NCBI GenBank assembly: GCA_018712245.1
Contig: DVHE01000060.1
Location: forward strand, 1 to 43,060
Direction: 5' to 3'
Length of the DNA: 43,060 nt
Origin: Candidatus Avoscillospira avicola
GTDB lineage: Bacteria; Bacillota; Clostridia; Oscillospirales; Oscillospiraceae
A program made the position numbers and the translations under genes. Positions 42,185 to 43,060 of the stretch are shown piece by piece. Under the pieces are notes generated by a model. The model did no database searches. It saw nothing but the letters and a program-made list of their open reading frames with translations, and was not told where the DNA came from. Within the stretch, counting starts at the first letter, position 1. Every line of letters begins with the position of its first letter.

Positions 42185-42209
42185 GTAGGGGCGGCCTGTA
42201 TGGCCGCCT
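42185..42209 (+). repeat. REP-like hairpin, copy with GCGGCC stem
   Basis: GTAGGGGCGGCCTGTATGGCCGCC, matching the unit at the right edge of the window (43037-43060). The 490-bp gap between ftsK and the ECF gene is essentially these repeats. Confidence 0.75.
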
Positions 42210-42289
42210 GTGACCGGGTCCCGATGTTGGCCGCGGTTCGATGGTTCTGCCCGCAGGATATTCCGAGCGTATTTCCATCATCTGTAAAG

Positions 42290-42338
42290 GCTCCGGCCTT
42301 TGCAAATAAAACATGCGCTGCATCCGGAAGGCCGGAGC
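42290..42338 (+). promoter_or_regulatory. Leader hairpin before the ECF transporter gene
   Basis: GCTCCGGCCTT (42290-42300) pairs perfectly with AAGGCCGGAGC (42328-42338), ending 5 nt before the AGGAGG ribosome-binding site. It could affect translation or stop read-through. No known vitamin riboswitch is recognised. Confidence 0.45.
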
Positions 42339-42358
42339 AGCAGCAGGAGGTTATTCCA

Positions 42359-42982
42359 ATGCGAGAAAACGAAACCAATTCCCTGAGAAAGACCAAAACC
42401 CTGGTGGGCATGGCCATCTTCACCGCCATTGTGGTGGTGCTGCAGCTGATGGCCGGCGTCATCAAGATCGGCACCTTCTCCCCGTCGCTGGTGCTGATTC
42501 CCATCGTCATCGGAACGGCGGTCTACGGCATTAAGGCCGGCGCTTGGCTGGGCTTTGTCTTCGGCGTCGTGGTGCTCATCGCCTGCATCACCGGCGCAGA
42601 CCAGGGCGGCTACCTGATGTGGGGCGTCAACCCCGTGGTGACCGCGCTGATCTGCCTGGGCAAGGGTGTGGCCTGCGGTGCGCTGGCCGGGCTTGCATAC
42701 CAGGTCCTGCACCACAGAAGCCAGATCCTCGCCACCATTGTGGCTGCCGTGGTCTGCCCCCTGGTCAATACGGGAATTTTCCTTCTGGGCGCCGTGGCTG
42801 TGTTCAAGCCCCTGCTGCTCTCCTGGGCCGCCGCCTGGGGCGAGCAGACCGGCAGAACCGGCGTCACCCTGGTGACGTACATCTTTGTGGGTATGGTGGG
42901 CCTCAACTTCCTTCTGGAGCTGCTGATTAACGTGGTCCTGAGCCCCGTGGTGGTCCGCATCCTCAAGGCCAGAGTTCTCTGA
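42359..42982 (+). CDS. ECF transporter S component (substrate-specific membrane subunit)
   Basis: A 207-residue membrane protein with about six hydrophobic segments. TLVGMAIFTAIVVVLQLM opens it and GTAVYGIKAGAWLGFVFGVV lies near 50-70, both typical of ECF-type vitamin uptake S components. These bind one vitamin or metabolite and share a common energising module (EcfA, EcfA', EcfT), which is not in the window. The ligand cannot be told from the sequence; the thiamine operon is 33 kb away, so a link to thiamine would be speculative. AGGAGG 8 nt before the ATG fixes the start. The frame extends far upstream through repeats and is not coding there. Confidence 0.85.
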   Translation: MRENETNSLRKTKTLVGMAIFTAIVVVLQLMAGVIKIGTFSPSLVLIPIVIGTAVYGIKAGAWLGFVFGVVVLIACITGADQGGYLMWGVNPVVTALICLGKGVACGALAGLAYQVLHHRSQILATIVAAVVCPLVNTGIFLLGAVAVFKPLLLSWAAAWGEQTGRTGVTLVTYIFVGMVGLNFLLELLINVVLSPVVVRILKARVL

Positions 42983-42994
42983 TCGTGTAAAAGG

Positions 42995-43018
42995 CTGTCT
43001 CAACATAGAGGCAGCCCG
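42995..43018. terminator. Hairpin after the ECF gene
   Basis: GGCTG-CTC with GAG-CAGCC (42995-43018) forms a bulged stem 12 nt after the stop. No T-run follows, so termination is uncertain. Confidence 0.45.
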
Positions 43019-43036
43019 GAACGATGCACATAATTG

Positions 43037-43060
43037 GTAGGGGCGGCCTGTATGGCCGCC
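43037..43060 (+). repeat. REP-like hairpin at window edge
   Basis: GTAGGGGCGGCCTGTATGGCCGCC, identical to the unit at 42185 over the visible length; it may continue beyond the window. Confidence 0.7.

Noticed and set aside
41915-42209. Possible CRISPR array in the repeat cluster after ftsK
   Set aside because: Units are self-complementary, occur in both orientations, differ in stem sequence, and have irregular spacing; no cas genes are present.
42290-42338. Vitamin riboswitch before the ECF S component
   Set aside because: Only a simple 11-bp hairpin is visible; no conserved TPP, FMN, cobalamin, preQ1 or THF element was recognised.

Overview
The window looks like a chromosomal segment of a high-GC, endospore-forming gut member of the Firmicutes, most likely Oscillospiraceae (Flavonifractor/Pseudoflavonifractor/Intestinimonas-like). 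The grounds are SpoIIID, an S-layer-homology (SLH) surface enzyme, a glycan locus run by a YesM/YesN-type two-component system, family-typical short GC-rich hairpin repeats (GTAGGGGCGG...), and Gram-positive style ribosome-binding sites and promoters. The genus is inference; no rRNA or tRNA gene is visible.

Layout. 1-509: hairpin repeats, no gene. 510-2261 (-): VanW-type envelope protein. 2654-4529 (+): hflK-hflC. 4645-8890 (-): a tightly overlapping thiamine operon thiM-thiE-HAD phosphatase-thiD-tenA-thiN, preceded by a promoter, a TPP riboswitch and an attenuator-type terminator. 9304-11188 (-): a two-gene restriction-modification pair (D12-class adenine methylase and a DUF3883 nuclease-like protein). 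11534-33707: a glycan utilisation locus. 33857-34117: spoIIID behind a sigma-E type promoter. 34442-36451: serC and serA. 36626-37975: gdhA. 38368-39201: uppP. 39217-41868: ftsK/spoIIIE. 41915-42209: a dense cluster of REP-like hairpins. 42359-42982: an ECF transporter S component.

The glycan locus is the accessory core. A histidine kinase (-) and an AraC-type response regulator (-) flank a GH43 enzyme and a uroporphyrinogen-decarboxylase-superfamily protein (+). Downstream lie a sugar-binding lipoprotein, two ABC permeases, a cytoplasmic protein of unknown family, a tiny zinc-ribbon protein overlapping it, a GH95-like enzyme, and a 2239-residue secreted GH101 endo-alpha-N-acetylgalactosaminidase with carbohydrate-binding modules and SLH anchors. 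The most economical reading is mucin-type O-glycan foraging: GH101 releases a glycan at the surface, the lipoprotein and permeases import it (the ATPase is not in the window), and cytoplasmic enzymes degrade it. Substrate assignment is inference from families.

The thiamine operon makes TMP from salvaged thiazole and pyrimidine. It carries ThiN (thiamine pyrophosphokinase) and no thiL, so the embedded HAD phosphatase is a natural candidate for the missing TMP-to-thiamine step. Other points for follow-up are the twin sigma-E-like promoter copies at 11.3 and 33.8 kb, a candidate response-regulator operator shared by the two glycan promoters, and the overlapping unknown/zinc-ribbon gene pair.
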